Assembly (NCBI GenBank): GCA_031323845.1
Contig: JAVIYP010000012.1
Location: 1 to 55,056 of the forward strand
DNA length: 55,056 nt
Source of the DNA: PUPG01 sp031323845
GTDB taxonomy: Bacteria; Bacteroidota; Bacteroidia; Bacteroidales; UBA7960
Direction of reading: 5' to 3'
Positions 10,013 through 18,860 of this stretch are shown here, piece after piece (the stretch's first letter is position 1; each line of letters opens with the position of its first letter). A program made the position numbers and the translations under genes. Below the pieces are notes generated by a model. That model ran no database searches. It was given only the letters and a program-made list of their open reading frames with translations, and was not told the origin of the DNA.

Positions 10013-11428
10013 GTGTTTAAGGACATTAAACTGAAATCCCTTTACATCAGCAGTGCTGTATTCACAGCATTGAATATCGTATTGATCATATATGATGTAT
10101 ATTGGCTGTCGGCGCTGCCTTTCGCCCTTGCCATTATGCTGCTGTTCTTTTTCTCGCTCGATAAATTAATTCTTCTGCTGGTATTCCTTACGCCACTTAC
10201 GTTTAAATACATACACGAAGGACTGGGATTTACCATTGATCTCCCTACAGAACCGGTCATTGTGGCCATCATGTTGCTGTTTTTCTTTCGTCTGGCCTAT
10301 GAACGTCAGTACGACCACAGGATATTAAAACACCCCGTCAGTATTTTGTTGATGCTCAACCTGGTTTGGATGTTTGTAACGACGGTGACCAGTGAAATAC
10401 CTCTCGTGTCGTTTAAATTTTTTATCTCCAGGTTGTGGTTTGTGATCACCTTTTACTTTGTCGCGATTTATCTCTTTCGTGATACAGACAATATGAAAAA
10501 ATATATGTGGCTTTTTGGCAGCGCGCTGTTTGTTGTTGTACTGATAGCCACTTATAAGCATTACCTGCTTGGTTTTGAACGTGATGTTGGTTACTGGGTG
10601 GTACGGCCGTTCTTTAACGACCATACACACTATGCTGCTGTGCTGGCACTGGTGGCTCCCTTTTTCATTGTTACCAGTTTTAACCCTTCCGACAGTGTCC
10701 TTCGGCGAAGAGTGGCCCTGCTTGTTTTTGTAGTGTTTTGTGCCGGGATACTCTTTAGTTACAGCCGGGCATCATGGGTGAGCATTATGGTTGCCTTCGC
10801 CGGTTTCATCATACTCGTGTTCCGGGTAAAGTTCCGTTTTATTGTTGCAGGTCTGATACTGGTTTTGGGTAGTTTGTACCTGTTTCAAACGGAAATCATC
10901 ATGGAGCTCGAACGCAATCAGCAGGAATCTTCCGGGGAGTTTTCGGAGCACGTGCGTTCCATCTCCAACATTACCTCCGATGCTTCCAATCTGGAACGTA
11001 TTAACCGTTGGCGTTCTGCTTACAGGATGTACCAGGAACGCCCTGTCCTGGGCTGGGGTCCGGGAACATACCAGTTCGTCTATGCACCCTTTCAGCGAGC
11101 AGAAGATTATACCATCATCACCACTCATTTCGGTGATCTGGGTAATGCACACAGCGAATATATCGGTCCGCTTGCAGAAAGCGGAATGCCGGGCATGCTG
11201 CTGGTCGTCGCTCTTGCACTGTCAGTGCTCGCCACAGGAGTAAAACTCTGGAAAAAGGCACCGACACGTGAAATGCGACTGATCGCCCTCGGACTAACCC
11301 TGGGCCTGATCACCTATTTTACGCATGGTCTGCTCAACAACTTTCTCGATACAGATAAAGCATCAGTCCCCTTCTGGGGGATGATGGCCATCCTCGTTGC
11401 CATGGATGTGTTCTACAAGAAGAGATAA
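10013..11428 (+). CDS. O-antigen ligase / Wzy-type polymerase
   Basis: This is a 471-residue membrane protein with about 11-12 hydrophobic segments. A large periplasmic loop near residues 310-385 contains the Wzy_C/WaaL hallmarks RPVLGWGPGTYQ and HSEYIGPLAESG. The family joins undecaprenyl-linked glycans to lipid A core or polymerises repeat units; sequence alone does not separate the two. It begins at a GTG seven bases after the Wzz-type gene, so translation is probably coupled. No other good start exists until well into the first membrane segments. It is the last gene of the small polysaccharide operon. Confidence 0.86.
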   Translation: MFKDIKLKSLYISSAVFTALNIVLIIYDVYWLSALPFALAIMLLFFFSLDKLILLLVFLTPLTFKYIHEGLGFTIDLPTEPVIVAIMLLFFFRLAYERQYDHRILKHPVSILLMLNLVWMFVTTVTSEIPLVSFKFFISRLWFVITFYFVAIYLFRDTDNMKKYMWLFGSALFVVVLIATYKHYLLGFERDVGYWVVRPFFNDHTHYAAVLALVAPFFIVTSFNPSDSVLRRRVALLVFVVFCAGILFSYSRASWVSIMVAFAGFIILVFRVKFRFIVAGLILVLGSLYLFQTEIIMELERNQQESSGEFSEHVRSISNITSDASNLERINRWRSAYRMYQERPVLGWGPGTYQFVYAPFQRAEDYTIITTHFGDLGNAHSEYIGPLAESGMPGMLLVVALALSVLATGVKLWKKAPTREMRLIALGLTLGLITYFTHGLLNNFLDTDKASVPFWGMMAILVAMDVFYKKR

Positions 11429-11516
11429 GCCCTCCCAACAACCTCTGAACAATAAAACGACACAGGCTCCACCTTAAGAAGGGAAGCCTGCCTCATAGGA
11501 GTGTTGTTGCTAAAAG

Positions 11517-11547
11517 TTTGTTTTTCCTTCAGTAACCATTACTTTTG
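11517..11547 (+). promoter_or_regulatory. Promoter of the nitroreductase gene
   Basis: TTTG at 11517-11520, a 19-base spacer, then TACTTTTG at 11540-11547: both boxes match the Bacteroidota consensus. Transcription would start near 11554, about 20 bases before the ATG at 11573. This rules out the upstream in-frame TTG at 11501 as the start. Confidence 0.75.
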
Positions 11548-11572
11548 TGCCTTAAGAAAACCACGTACAGTT

Positions 11573-12325
11573 ATGGAAACCATTAAAACGCTATTAGAAC
11601 ACAGAACGATCAGAAAATACAAAAGCAAACCCATCGCAGATGAAGTGTTAAGTGAGATCCTGGAGGCGGGCTTCCGTGCTTCAACCACGGGCAACATGCA
11701 GGTGTACAGCGTAATTGTCAGCAAGGACGAAGAAAAGAGAAAGGAGCTTTGCCAGTTGCACTTTGGTCAGAAAATGGTAGAGCAGGCCCCGGTGTTACTG
11801 ACTTTCTGTGCCGACTTTAACCGGTTTAACAAATGGTGCCGGCAACGCGATGCTGAACCCGGCTACGATAATTTCCTGTCATTTTTCACTGCTGCCATTG
11901 ACGCATTACTGGTTGCCCAAAATGTTGCTGTGGCTGCCGAAGCTCATGACCTGGGCATTTGTTATCTCGGAACAACCACCTACCAGGCAGACAAACTGAT
12001 CGAGTTCTTCGACCTTCCGGAAGGCGTTGTGCCGGTTACCACACTCGTGGTCGGATATCCGGATGAAGATCCGGATCAGGCTGACCGGCTGCCTGCAGAG
12101 GGAATCATTCATCATGAAACCTACAAAGACTATACTTCGGATGACATAGACAACATTTATCGCACCAGAGAGAATCTTCCGCTGACTGCTCAGCTTATTG
12201 AGGAAAACCAGCTGGACAACCTCGCCCAGATCTTTGCCTACAAGAGGTATACCAAAAAAGACAACCTGCATTTCAGCAAGGTGCTGCTGGATGTGTTGCG
12301 CGACCAGGGTTTTATGAACCATTGA
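11573..12325 (+). CDS. Nitroreductase-family FMN oxidoreductase
   Basis: The 250-residue protein opens with the nitroreductase FMN motif HRTIRKYKSKPI (about residues 9-20) and continues with RASTTGNMQVYSVIV and the AAEAHDLGICYLGT helix, as in NfsA/FRP-like NAD(P)H-dependent oxidoreductases. Such enzymes reduce nitro-compounds, quinones or flavins in the cytoplasm using FMN. The NfsA-like length and the C-terminal extension rich in K and Y support this subgroup. It is a single gene with its own consensus promoter and a strong terminator. The physiological substrate cannot be told. Confidence 0.88.
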   Translation: METIKTLLEHRTIRKYKSKPIADEVLSEILEAGFRASTTGNMQVYSVIVSKDEEKRKELCQLHFGQKMVEQAPVLLTFCADFNRFNKWCRQRDAEPGYDNFLSFFTAAIDALLVAQNVAVAAEAHDLGICYLGTTTYQADKLIEFFDLPEGVVPVTTLVVGYPDEDPDQADRLPAEGIIHHETYKDYTSDDIDNIYRTRENLPLTAQLIEENQLDNLAQIFAYKRYTKKDNLHFSKVLLDVLRDQGFMNH

Positions 12326-12342
12326 TGGAGTCAGTCATAAGC

Positions 12343-12382
12343 AAAAAAACCGGCTAAGCGTTATTCTCAGCCGGTTTTTTTA
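12343..12382. terminator. Bidirectional intrinsic terminator
   Basis: An A-rich run, the stem AACCGGCT...AGCCGGTT with a short loop, and a T-run lie between the nitroreductase (plus) and the convergent SGNH gene (minus). Poly-A on one side and poly-T on the other would let it end transcription in both directions. Confidence 0.85.
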
Positions 12383-12429
12383 TTTGAAGGGTGCCTCCAT
12401 TTACCGGAGTGCACCATGAATTCGGGCAT

Positions 12430-13713
12430 TTACGGAAAAATTATACCGCTGAACTGACCCACCTGGACTTTTGGAATAGTGGCGTTATACTTATTGTTGA
12501 TGGCATCAATAAATTCATTGGCAACGATTGCATTGCCCCTGGCATTCAGATGAATGCCATCGAGAGAAAACGCTCCTCCTGTAATGAATGCTGTGGTAAA
12601 TTCAATGGCATCAAAAAATATTCCGGTTTCGGCCGCTCCCAGAACGCCATGTATGTCTGCTAAGGCGAGACCATAATTGTTTGCAAAACTGATGAGTGCG
12701 TTGTTATAGTCCTGCGTGGCCGTCTGGATCTCATCAACCTGGTCCAGTGAAAGGTAATACTGGGCCGGCAAAAATTCCGATGTGCCCCAGCCTTGTCCGC
12801 TTATTCCGGCCATGGCGGTGAGGAGCACCAGCTCTCCTGCCTGTAATTGCCTGAAGCCTGCAGGATGCTGGTTGTCTTCAACAACGAGCGGGTTTGGCCC
12901 CAGTTCGAATGACACATGGGGTGCTGCAGCATAGGCGGCATTAAGGGCATCGACAATATTCTGGTCTGCGAGAACTATGGCGTTAAACGGAATGGTGTTA
13001 AAGAAAGGAATATTGATGATGCCGGGAATATTCGCAATAACGCCTTTTGCGCCTTGAGAGGTAAGCTGCCCCAGCAGCATGTTGTAATAGGTTTCAAAAT
13101 CTGACAGGGGTGTAATGCCGGCACCTTCGCCACCGCTGCGGGCAAAGTTAAGAATGTCGTCGTTTCCTGCCCAAAGCGAGAAGAAGCTCGGGTTCAGGGC
13201 CATGGCGTCGCCAATGACACTCGCCGAAGCCGGATTTGAAGCAAAGCGCCCAAAATAGGGGTTCATGGTTCCGTATCCGGGTGCCAGCAAGTGTTGTGTG
13301 GTTGCACCGGGCACACCCAGGTTGTGGAAAGGGGCGTCCGGTGTGTAGATGTTGACAAAGTTATCAGGCGACGGGTTGCCTCCGGCCGGCACAGGCATAA
13401 GCTGCCCGTTAACAACACCCAGCACCAGTCTTCCGCCAAAGCCAAGATTGTCTTTCATAAGCGGTTGCCGGAAACTCTCCAGTCCGACATGCATAAGCTG
13501 CCCCGCCAGGATGTTGGCCATAGAATTGATTTGACCGTCCTTGTATAGCTCTCCGTCGGCAAAACCTGCAGTCAGTGAATTTCCCAAAGCAACAAATGTG
13601 GTGAGCTCAATATCGCCGGCATCGGGCGTGTACTGTTCAATTTCTGCTTCGCACGCCGTAAAGGCGGCGATAAGCAGGAAAGCTATGATATAGTTGATTC
13701 TTTTCAAATACAT
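12430..13713 (-). CDS. SGNH/GDSL-type hydrolase lipoprotein
   Basis: A 427-residue predicted lipoprotein: the signal peptide ends in a lipobox with Cys21 (AAFTAC). SGNH blocks are visible: GNSLTAGF with the nucleophile Ser46, AGNDD (block III Asn), and DGIHLNARG near the C-terminus with the Asp-x-x-His pair. The family contains esterases and lipases acting on acyl or acetyl esters. It starts 19 bases after the FadL-type porin gene on the same strand, and this pairing suggests lipid or fatty-acid processing coupled to uptake across the outer membrane (inference). It is larger than simple SGNH esterases; an insert of about 100 residues separates blocks III and V. Confidence 0.85.
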   Translation of the reverse strand: MYLKRINYIIAFLLIAAFTACEAEIEQYTPDAGDIELTTFVALGNSLTAGFADGELYKDGQINSMANILAGQLMHVGLESFRQPLMKDNLGFGGRLVLGVVNGQLMPVPAGGNPSPDNFVNIYTPDAPFHNLGVPGATTQHLLAPGYGTMNPYFGRFASNPASASVIGDAMALNPSFFSLWAGNDDILNFARSGGEGAGITPLSDFETYYNMLLGQLTSQGAKGVIANIPGIINIPFFNTIPFNAIVLADQNIVDALNAAYAAAPHVSFELGPNPLVVEDNQHPAGFRQLQAGELVLLTAMAGISGQGWGTSEFLPAQYYLSLDQVDEIQTATQDYNNALISFANNYGLALADIHGVLGAAETGIFFDAIEFTTAFITGGAFSLDGIHLNARGNAIVANEFIDAINNKYNATIPKVQVGQFSGIIFP

Positions 13714-13732
13714 ATGCTTAATCTTTAAAGGT

Positions 13733-14953
13733 TTATAAACTGTAGCTTATACCCAGGCCGGGAATCAGCACTCTCGATTTGTAGGTGCCTCCGAAGCTGG
13801 CAGGGGCAAAAGTACGGTCACCTTCCAGGCCCATGATGTACAACAAACTGACATCAATACTCAGGTTCTGACCAGGCAGGAACGACAGACCGCCGGTAAA
13901 GGCAAGGTTGTCGAGGCTGGGCGTTTCCGGCGAAAAATAGATGTCATTGACGGGTGAGGGGTCAAAATAAGCACCCATACGGAAATACAGAGTTTCGTTA
14001 ACCCTGTATTGCCCGCCTATGCGAGCAATAAGCGTGTTGCTGTACTCCCTGGGACTCACGTTGTCCAGTGTCGGGTTTTGGGCAAAGGTAAAAGAAAGGT
14101 TTTCATAGGCTTCCCAGAAGACATAGTTGAGGGCCATGCCAATCATTAAATCGGGCGACACCTGGTAAGAAAGCCCTATGTCAAGGTTTGCCGGCAGGGG
14201 CAGCATGGTGGCCACATCACTGTTCGGGAATAGTCCGGCCAGCGAGGCAGGGACTTCAAAGACAGCTTTTCCGTCATCCACTTCCATATCGGTACGCGAG
14301 CGATAGCTGACCCCGATATTGATGCCTGCATCAGATGCATAGAGGACACCGGCATTAAAACCTATGCTGGAAGTACTGCCTTCAATATTTACAAAGCCCT
14401 CACCGGCGCTGCTTTCAACCGGAAGCGCGCGGCCGAGATCAACCTGACCGAGCACATAAACCAGCCCGGCACCCACCGACAGATGATCTGTAAGCCTGTA
14501 TGAGAGCGTTGGCTGAATGGTGATGGCCCTAAGCGAAATATCCTGAATGAGAAAACGTCCGGCCCATCCATCCTCCCACTGGAGGCTGTTTCCGTAAGGA
14601 GTGTTCACTGCAATACCCGCAGCAAGTTTGTCGGTGATCATCCCGGCGGCATAAATGTAAAACGGAGTGCCGATCGGGTTATCGGTTTTTGCCTGGTACA
14701 GTGACGGATGCTCCGCCTGGTAAGTAATATTGGAAAAGATGCCGCTTGCGCCTGCCTGCAGACTGATACTGCCGGGCATCATGGCCAATGCACCGGGGTT
14801 GTAAAAGGCTGCACTGGCGTCCATGTTTAGCGACGTACCAATCAACCCCATCCCAATTTGTTTTTGCCCGTGTAAGCTTACCTGGTAACCGCCTGCATAA
14901 GCAAAAGCAGTAATCAGCATGAGCGACAAAGCAATGATCCTGGATTTTTGCAT
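13733..14953 (-). CDS. OmpP1/FadL-family outer-membrane transporter
   Basis: A 406-residue outer-membrane protein with a signal peptide (residues 1-20, ending AYA). The family start is clear: GGYQVSLHGQKQIGMGLIGT followed by DASAAFYNPGALAMM, the FadL N-terminal hatch motif with NPA/NPG. It ends in a typical barrel terminus (GLGISYSL). FadL proteins let hydrophobic molecules, typically long-chain fatty acids, cross the outer membrane. Its operon partner is the SGNH lipoprotein 19 bases downstream. I am confident of the family; the substrate is inferred. Confidence 0.92.
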   Translation of the reverse strand: MQKSRIIALSLMLITAFAYAGGYQVSLHGQKQIGMGLIGTSLNMDASAAFYNPGALAMMPGSISLQAGASGIFSNITYQAEHPSLYQAKTDNPIGTPFYIYAAGMITDKLAAGIAVNTPYGNSLQWEDGWAGRFLIQDISLRAITIQPTLSYRLTDHLSVGAGLVYVLGQVDLGRALPVESSAGEGFVNIEGSTSSIGFNAGVLYASDAGINIGVSYRSRTDMEVDDGKAVFEVPASLAGLFPNSDVATMLPLPANLDIGLSYQVSPDLMIGMALNYVFWEAYENLSFTFAQNPTLDNVSPREYSNTLIARIGGQYRVNETLYFRMGAYFDPSPVNDIYFSPETPSLDNLAFTGGLSFLPGQNLSIDVSLLYIMGLEGDRTFAPASFGGTYKSRVLIPGLGISYSL

Positions 14954-15049
14954 AATCGTGAGTTTTAGTGAGCATTGTAAAATTAGATGATCAAAAAGTG
15001 GCGCAAGATATAAAAAAAAAAGAAGATATTAAACAAATGTTTACACATT

Positions 15050-16582
15050 TTAATAGGTGAAGCTGCTTCCTCCTATGAATTCTCTGAGGATTGAAGTGGG
15101 GGGTATGTCGACGGGATTGATTGGAACAAGCAGGGAAAGGATGCGGCTGATGCGTTTGGCTTCCTCGCTGATTATCTCGCTGCCGGGGTTTTCAGCCTGA
15201 AGAATTTTTGGCGCATAGTGGGCGAACACAGCCGGTTCGTAAACCAATGCGGAATTAAACAGGGCGTGTGCGCTTTCCTGGAAGGGAAAAATGCTTTGAT
15301 ACTCGTTTTGTATCACATCGGGCCAGCGACTGAGCGTTTCGATATATCCGTAACCTCTGAACAACTGGTCTCTCACCATGCGTCGCATGAGCCGGTGATC
15401 GGAAGTGGATAGTGGCAGATGGTCATGTATGTTCAGAGTACTCAGGGCGGAGACATAAAGCCGGTAAGATTCCACATCCATTACCCTGTGCCAGAGTTCA
15501 GGATTCAGTCCGTGAATGCCTTCAACAATAATGTAGGTTCCTTTGCTAATTTGTGTGGCCTCTTTTTCAGGAGTGGCTCCTTTGCCGTCAAAATGGTACC
15601 TGGGAAGCCTTACGGCTTTGCCGGCCAGCAGGTCGTTGATGTTGTTCCTGAATAGCTTAAGGTCAAGCGCAGTGATCAGTTCAAAATTCTTTAATCCGGT
15701 TTGAGGGTCGTCAGGAATCAGCCTGTGCGGCAGGTAAAAGTTGTCCAGCGACAACAATATCACTTGTTGCTTGAGCACTTTGAGCTCTATCGCCAGACGT
15801 TTTGCAGAAGTGGTTTTTCCGGATGATGTGGGCCCGGCCAGAAAGATCAGCCGGGGTTGGTTCTTGTGTGAAATAATGGTATCGGCAATTTGCGAGATAC
15901 GCCGTGATTGCCATGCCTCCGACAGTTTGATGAATTCTGGCAGCTGCCCGCTGCCAACAATATCGTTCAATTCGGCAAAGCTGGATACACCAAGAAACTT
16001 CATGGTTTCCTCGGACTCTTCAAATCCCTGAAAATACTTGCTCTGAATGGCCATCGCAGGCATCACCCTGGAGAAAAAATCAGGATCGGCAATCAGGAAA
16101 AAACCTTTCCGAAAAGGCTTAAGCTGAAAGTGATGCAGACGATCGTAGTTTTCATTGATGTAGTTTGGAAAAAACTCTCCGTATCCGTTCAGATGTGCAA
16201 GAGGAAAGCCTTCCGAGTCAATGTGCGGCGTTTTTGACAGGATCAGGTCAACAACATCGGTTCTTTGGTGTTTGCGAAAGAAAGAGAGCAAAGCTTCGGT
16301 TGACAACTGTTCATGCCTGATGCGCTCATTCTGAGCCATCATCTGCCTGATGTTTTCTGCAATGCCGGCCAGTTCACGATGGTTGGCAACGTACTGATCA
16401 AAATAGCCATACACACCTCCCGGTATGCTGTAGGCGATGTAGAACGATCTGTTTGGCAGTACTTTACCTGCGGCTTTGTTGAACAAAACCAGCAAAGGCT
16501 CCATGAGCCGTCTGAATGAAAGCTTAACAGCCTCAGGTTGCTTCGATTCGTTGATTCCTGTATGGGCCCTGTGTTCGGTCAT
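15050..16582 (-). CDS. Nucleoside (uridine) kinase-like P-loop protein
   Basis: A 510-residue protein. The C-terminal half is a phosphoribulokinase/uridine-kinase domain: Walker A GPTSSGKTT at residues 250-258, LSLDNFYLP about 20 residues later, and IIVEGIHGLNPEL as the Walker-B-like element. The N-terminal part resembles the accessory domain of Bacteroidota nucleoside kinases related to threonyl-tRNA synthetase editing regions. The usual N-terminal TGS domain seems to be missing or reduced to about 20 residues. The role would be phosphorylation of a nucleoside in salvage (family knowledge). A TATCTTTG -7 box at 16631-16638 lies upstream. It stands alone. Confidence 0.8.
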   Translation of the reverse strand: MTEHRAHTGINESKQPEAVKLSFRRLMEPLLVLFNKAAGKVLPNRSFYIAYSIPGGVYGYFDQYVANHRELAGIAENIRQMMAQNERIRHEQLSTEALLSFFRKHQRTDVVDLILSKTPHIDSEGFPLAHLNGYGEFFPNYINENYDRLHHFQLKPFRKGFFLIADPDFFSRVMPAMAIQSKYFQGFEESEETMKFLGVSSFAELNDIVGSGQLPEFIKLSEAWQSRRISQIADTIISHKNQPRLIFLAGPTSSGKTTSAKRLAIELKVLKQQVILLSLDNFYLPHRLIPDDPQTGLKNFELITALDLKLFRNNINDLLAGKAVRLPRYHFDGKGATPEKEATQISKGTYIIVEGIHGLNPELWHRVMDVESYRLYVSALSTLNIHDHLPLSTSDHRLMRRMVRDQLFRGYGYIETLSRWPDVIQNEYQSIFPFQESAHALFNSALVYEPAVFAHYAPKILQAENPGSEIISEEAKRISRILSLLVPINPVDIPPTSILREFIGGSSFTY

Positions 16583-17070
16583 TAAAAATTACCGGTATTT
16601 CCGTGTGCCAGCATCATTGCAAAAGGGTCACAAAGATAATCAATCAGCCCACAACTATCAGGCTTTCGTGCGCTAACGGGTTTATTTTTTGAATAAGTGT
16701 TGCAGAATTCTTCGTGAACCAGCAGCAAATGAGTTCAGAATGCATTCCTTAGGTCCTTCAGCAAACCCATTCCTTGCGGCCGGGTCGGTTTGAGCTGTGT
16801 GTCTTTATGTGCAGCATCGCCCGCATAGGTGAGCGCTGAGAAAAAGATTGTCTGATTATCAGTTTCTTATTAAAAATAACATTCATAAGGTTCTCAAAAC
16901 AAAAAGCATTTCCATCAGAAAGAATTACCTCAGGCACTTTAAACAGAAGGAGCCACCCCATGACTCAGGAATTTTTTTCATGCGTCTGTGTGTAATTTCG
17001 CATGAAAAAATTTCATGTATATTTGTTGCCGCAAACTCATTTGGTCATAACTACGCAGAAACAACACAGT
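16583..17070. other. Divergent intergenic region
   Basis: These 488 bases separate the nucleoside kinase (minus) from the DHOD-like gene (plus). They hold a TATCTTTG -7 box at 16631-16638 for the minus gene and a TATATTTG box at 17018-17025 for the plus gene. I found no convincing gene, RNA fold or repeat in the middle; the short open frames there have no recognisable composition. Confidence 0.5.
16997..17025 (+). promoter_or_regulatory. Promoter of the DHOD-like gene
   Basis: TTCG at 16997-17000 (one mismatch to TTTG), 17 bases, then TATATTTG at 17018-17025. The predicted transcription start near 17032 decides for the ATG at 17071 over the in-frame ATG at 17002, which would lie upstream of the transcript. 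Confidence 0.65.
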
Positions 17071-18057
17071 ATGATTGATTTATCCGTAACCTATATGGGC
17101 CTCAAACTGAACAGCCCCGTTATTGTCGGCAGTTCGGGCCTTACCAAAAGCATCAGCAATCTGGAACTGGCAGAGAAAAAGGGTGCAGGCGCCGTTGTAC
17201 TTAAATCGCTTTTCGAGGAACAGATAAAACTCGAAATTCGAAAAATGTTTTCTTATGATGATGCCCAAAGTGCTTACACTGAAGCTGAAGATTACATAAG
17301 AAATTATGCCCGCGAACATACCCTTGATGAATACCTGAACCTCATACAGGACGCAAAGAAAAAACTGTCCATCCCCGTTATTGCCAGCATCAACTGCACG
17401 AGTTCGACTGAATGGCCGGCCTTTGCCAAAAACATCCAGCAGGCTGGTGCGGACGCCCTGGAACTCAATGTTTACGCGCTTCCTGCTGATATGAGCAAAG
17501 AAGCTGCCGACTATGAGAAACTCTATTTTGACGTAGTGGAACAGGTTAAAAAACAAACCAACATACCCCTGGCTCTTAAAATCGGCACCCACTTCTCCGG
17601 ACTGGCATCCATGATCAAAAAATTGTCGTGGAGCGGTGTGCAGGCCCTGGTGCTGTTCAACCGCTTCTTTAATCCGGATATAGACATAGAGCATTTCCGC
17701 ATTAAACCCGCCCACCTCTACAGCGATCCTGAAGAAATAACGGCTTCACTCCGCTGGATCGCCATCATGTCAGGCAATGTACAGGCTGACCTTTGCGCCT
17801 CTACCGGTGTCCACGACGGTCATGGAGTGATCAAACAACTGCTCGCCGGCGCCAAAGCAGTGCAGGTGTGCTCCACCCTATACAAAAACGGATTCGACCA
17901 GCTCGATCTCATCCAAAAACAGATGACCGAATGGATGGAAAAAAACAATTACCAAACAATTAAAGACTTCCAAGGAAGCATGAGCCAGAAAATGACGGAT
18001 AAACCGGCTGCCTTCCTTCGTGTACAGTTCATGAAGCATTTTGCCGGTATTGAATAA
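17071..18057 (+). CDS. Dihydroorotate dehydrogenase-like flavoprotein
   Basis: A 328-residue TIM-barrel protein of the dihydroorotate dehydrogenase superfamily: LNSPVIVGSSGLTKS near the N-terminus, a barrel core with IPVIASINC, GADALELNVY and IPLALKIG, and a phosphate/FMN-binding end GVHDGHGVIKQLLAGAKAVQVCSTLY. Bacteroidota members are usually annotated only as DHOD-like. The region after INC, where class-1 DHODs carry a Cys or Ser catalytic base and a C/S-N-P-N loop, reads differently (LNVYALPAD). True orotate formation is therefore not assured, and a pyrimidine or other dehydrogenase role is possible. It is monocistronic. Confidence 0.78.
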   Translation: MIDLSVTYMGLKLNSPVIVGSSGLTKSISNLELAEKKGAGAVVLKSLFEEQIKLEIRKMFSYDDAQSAYTEAEDYIRNYAREHTLDEYLNLIQDAKKKLSIPVIASINCTSSTEWPAFAKNIQQAGADALELNVYALPADMSKEAADYEKLYFDVVEQVKKQTNIPLALKIGTHFSGLASMIKKLSWSGVQALVLFNRFFNPDIDIEHFRIKPAHLYSDPEEITASLRWIAIMSGNVQADLCASTGVHDGHGVIKQLLAGAKAVQVCSTLYKNGFDQLDLIQKQMTEWMEKNNYQTIKDFQGSMSQKMTDKPAAFLRVQFMKHFAGIE

Positions 18058-18363
18058 TGTTCCGGCATAACCATGTTCACTTACCCATAACGGCACATAA
18101 TGCTGTTTGTAATCATTTGTTATCATAAAATCAACGTCATAACTGCCGCCCTGCCAGCCCTGGATCAGGCCAAAAATGACCATAAGAACAGGCTTTATGC
18201 TTTTTTAACAGGAGGTGTTTGGCTGTAATAAAACATATATATAACTTTGTGCGTTATATATGTAAAAAGGTAGATGTAATAAAATATAACAGGTAGGATT
18301 GTTGGTATAGTTCATTTTGCTACAGGAACGAAAACTGATGTTTCAAAACAAAAAAGATAAGTC
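18058..18363. other. Intergenic regulatory region before thioredoxin operon
   Basis: These 306 bases are without a gene. The distal half contains the promoter and palindrome described separately, and a further 115 bases of untranslated leader precede the ATG at 18364. I see no conserved riboswitch core in the leader. Confidence 0.45.
18218..18263 (+). promoter_or_regulatory. Promoter with overlapping palindromic operator
   Basis: TTTG at 18218-18221, a 20-base spacer and TAACTTTG at 18242-18249 form a consensus Bacteroidota promoter. An inverted repeat covers the -7 box: the left arm at 18235-18245 pairs with 18253-18263 at 10 of 11 positions around the loop TTTGTGC. Its position over the RNA polymerase contact site suggests a repressor-binding site; the regulator is unknown. 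Confidence 0.55.
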
Positions 18364-18819
18364 ATGACAAATCAAAAAAACAACAAAGTATTGCCTTCCA
18401 TTTTTATACTTGGAGGCTTATTGCTGGTCTCTTTCCTGGTTTATTTCTTGGTGAGCAGCAGCAATACGACATTGGCCAATGGAAATGCCGGATATGCTTC
18501 ATCGGGACTGGTTATTGACCTGGACACTGAGGGCTTTGATCAGGCCATTCAAGAGGGTGTGGTGCTTGTAGATTTCTGGGCTGCCTGGTGTGCTCCCTGC
18601 CGCATTCAGAATCCCATTCTGGAAGAACTGGCCAAAGAAATACACGAAGTGGCCACCATTACCAAGGTAAATGTTGATGATCATGGCGGCCTCGCTGCTC
18701 GCTTTGGTGTTCGCAGCATCCCAACGCTGATCCTGTTCAAGGATGGTGAGAAGGTAGAACGCTACATGGGGGTTCAGCAGAAAGAGACGCTCAAAGCTGC
18801 CATTGAACGTTATTTGTAA
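18364..18819 (+). CDS. Membrane-anchored thioredoxin
   Basis: A 151-residue protein with an N-terminal membrane anchor (about residues 11-31) and a thioredoxin domain holding FWAAWCAPC (active Cys76 and Cys79) and the cis-proline loop RSIPT. The anchor has a charged N-terminus, which would place the thioredoxin domain outside the cytoplasm; a cleavable signal is also possible. It would reduce or exchange disulfides in envelope proteins. First gene of a three-gene set: a second, cytoplasmic thioredoxin follows after 41 bases, then a DUF6132 membrane protein. Transcription probably comes from the promoter at 18218-18249. Confidence 0.88.
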   Translation: MTNQKNNKVLPSIFILGGLLLVSFLVYFLVSSSNTTLANGNAGYASSGLVIDLDTEGFDQAIQEGVVLVDFWAAWCAPCRIQNPILEELAKEIHEVATITKVNVDDHGGLAARFGVRSIPTLILFKDGEKVERYMGVQQKETLKAAIERYL

Positions 18820-18860
18820 CTGCTAATTCAATTCATTATCTAATCATACAAACAGTTAAC

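Noticed and set aside
11461..11500. Hairpin CAGGCT...AGCCTG as terminator after the O-antigen ligase
   Set aside because: The stem is weak and no T-run follows it.
16758..16961. 67-codon minus-strand open frame between divergent genes
   Set aside because: Composition is not coding-like and there is no promoter or recognisable motif.
17002..17070. Upstream in-frame ATG for the DHOD-like gene
   Set aside because: A TATATTTG -7 box at 17018-17025 puts the transcription start downstream of it; the family match begins at the ATG at 17071.
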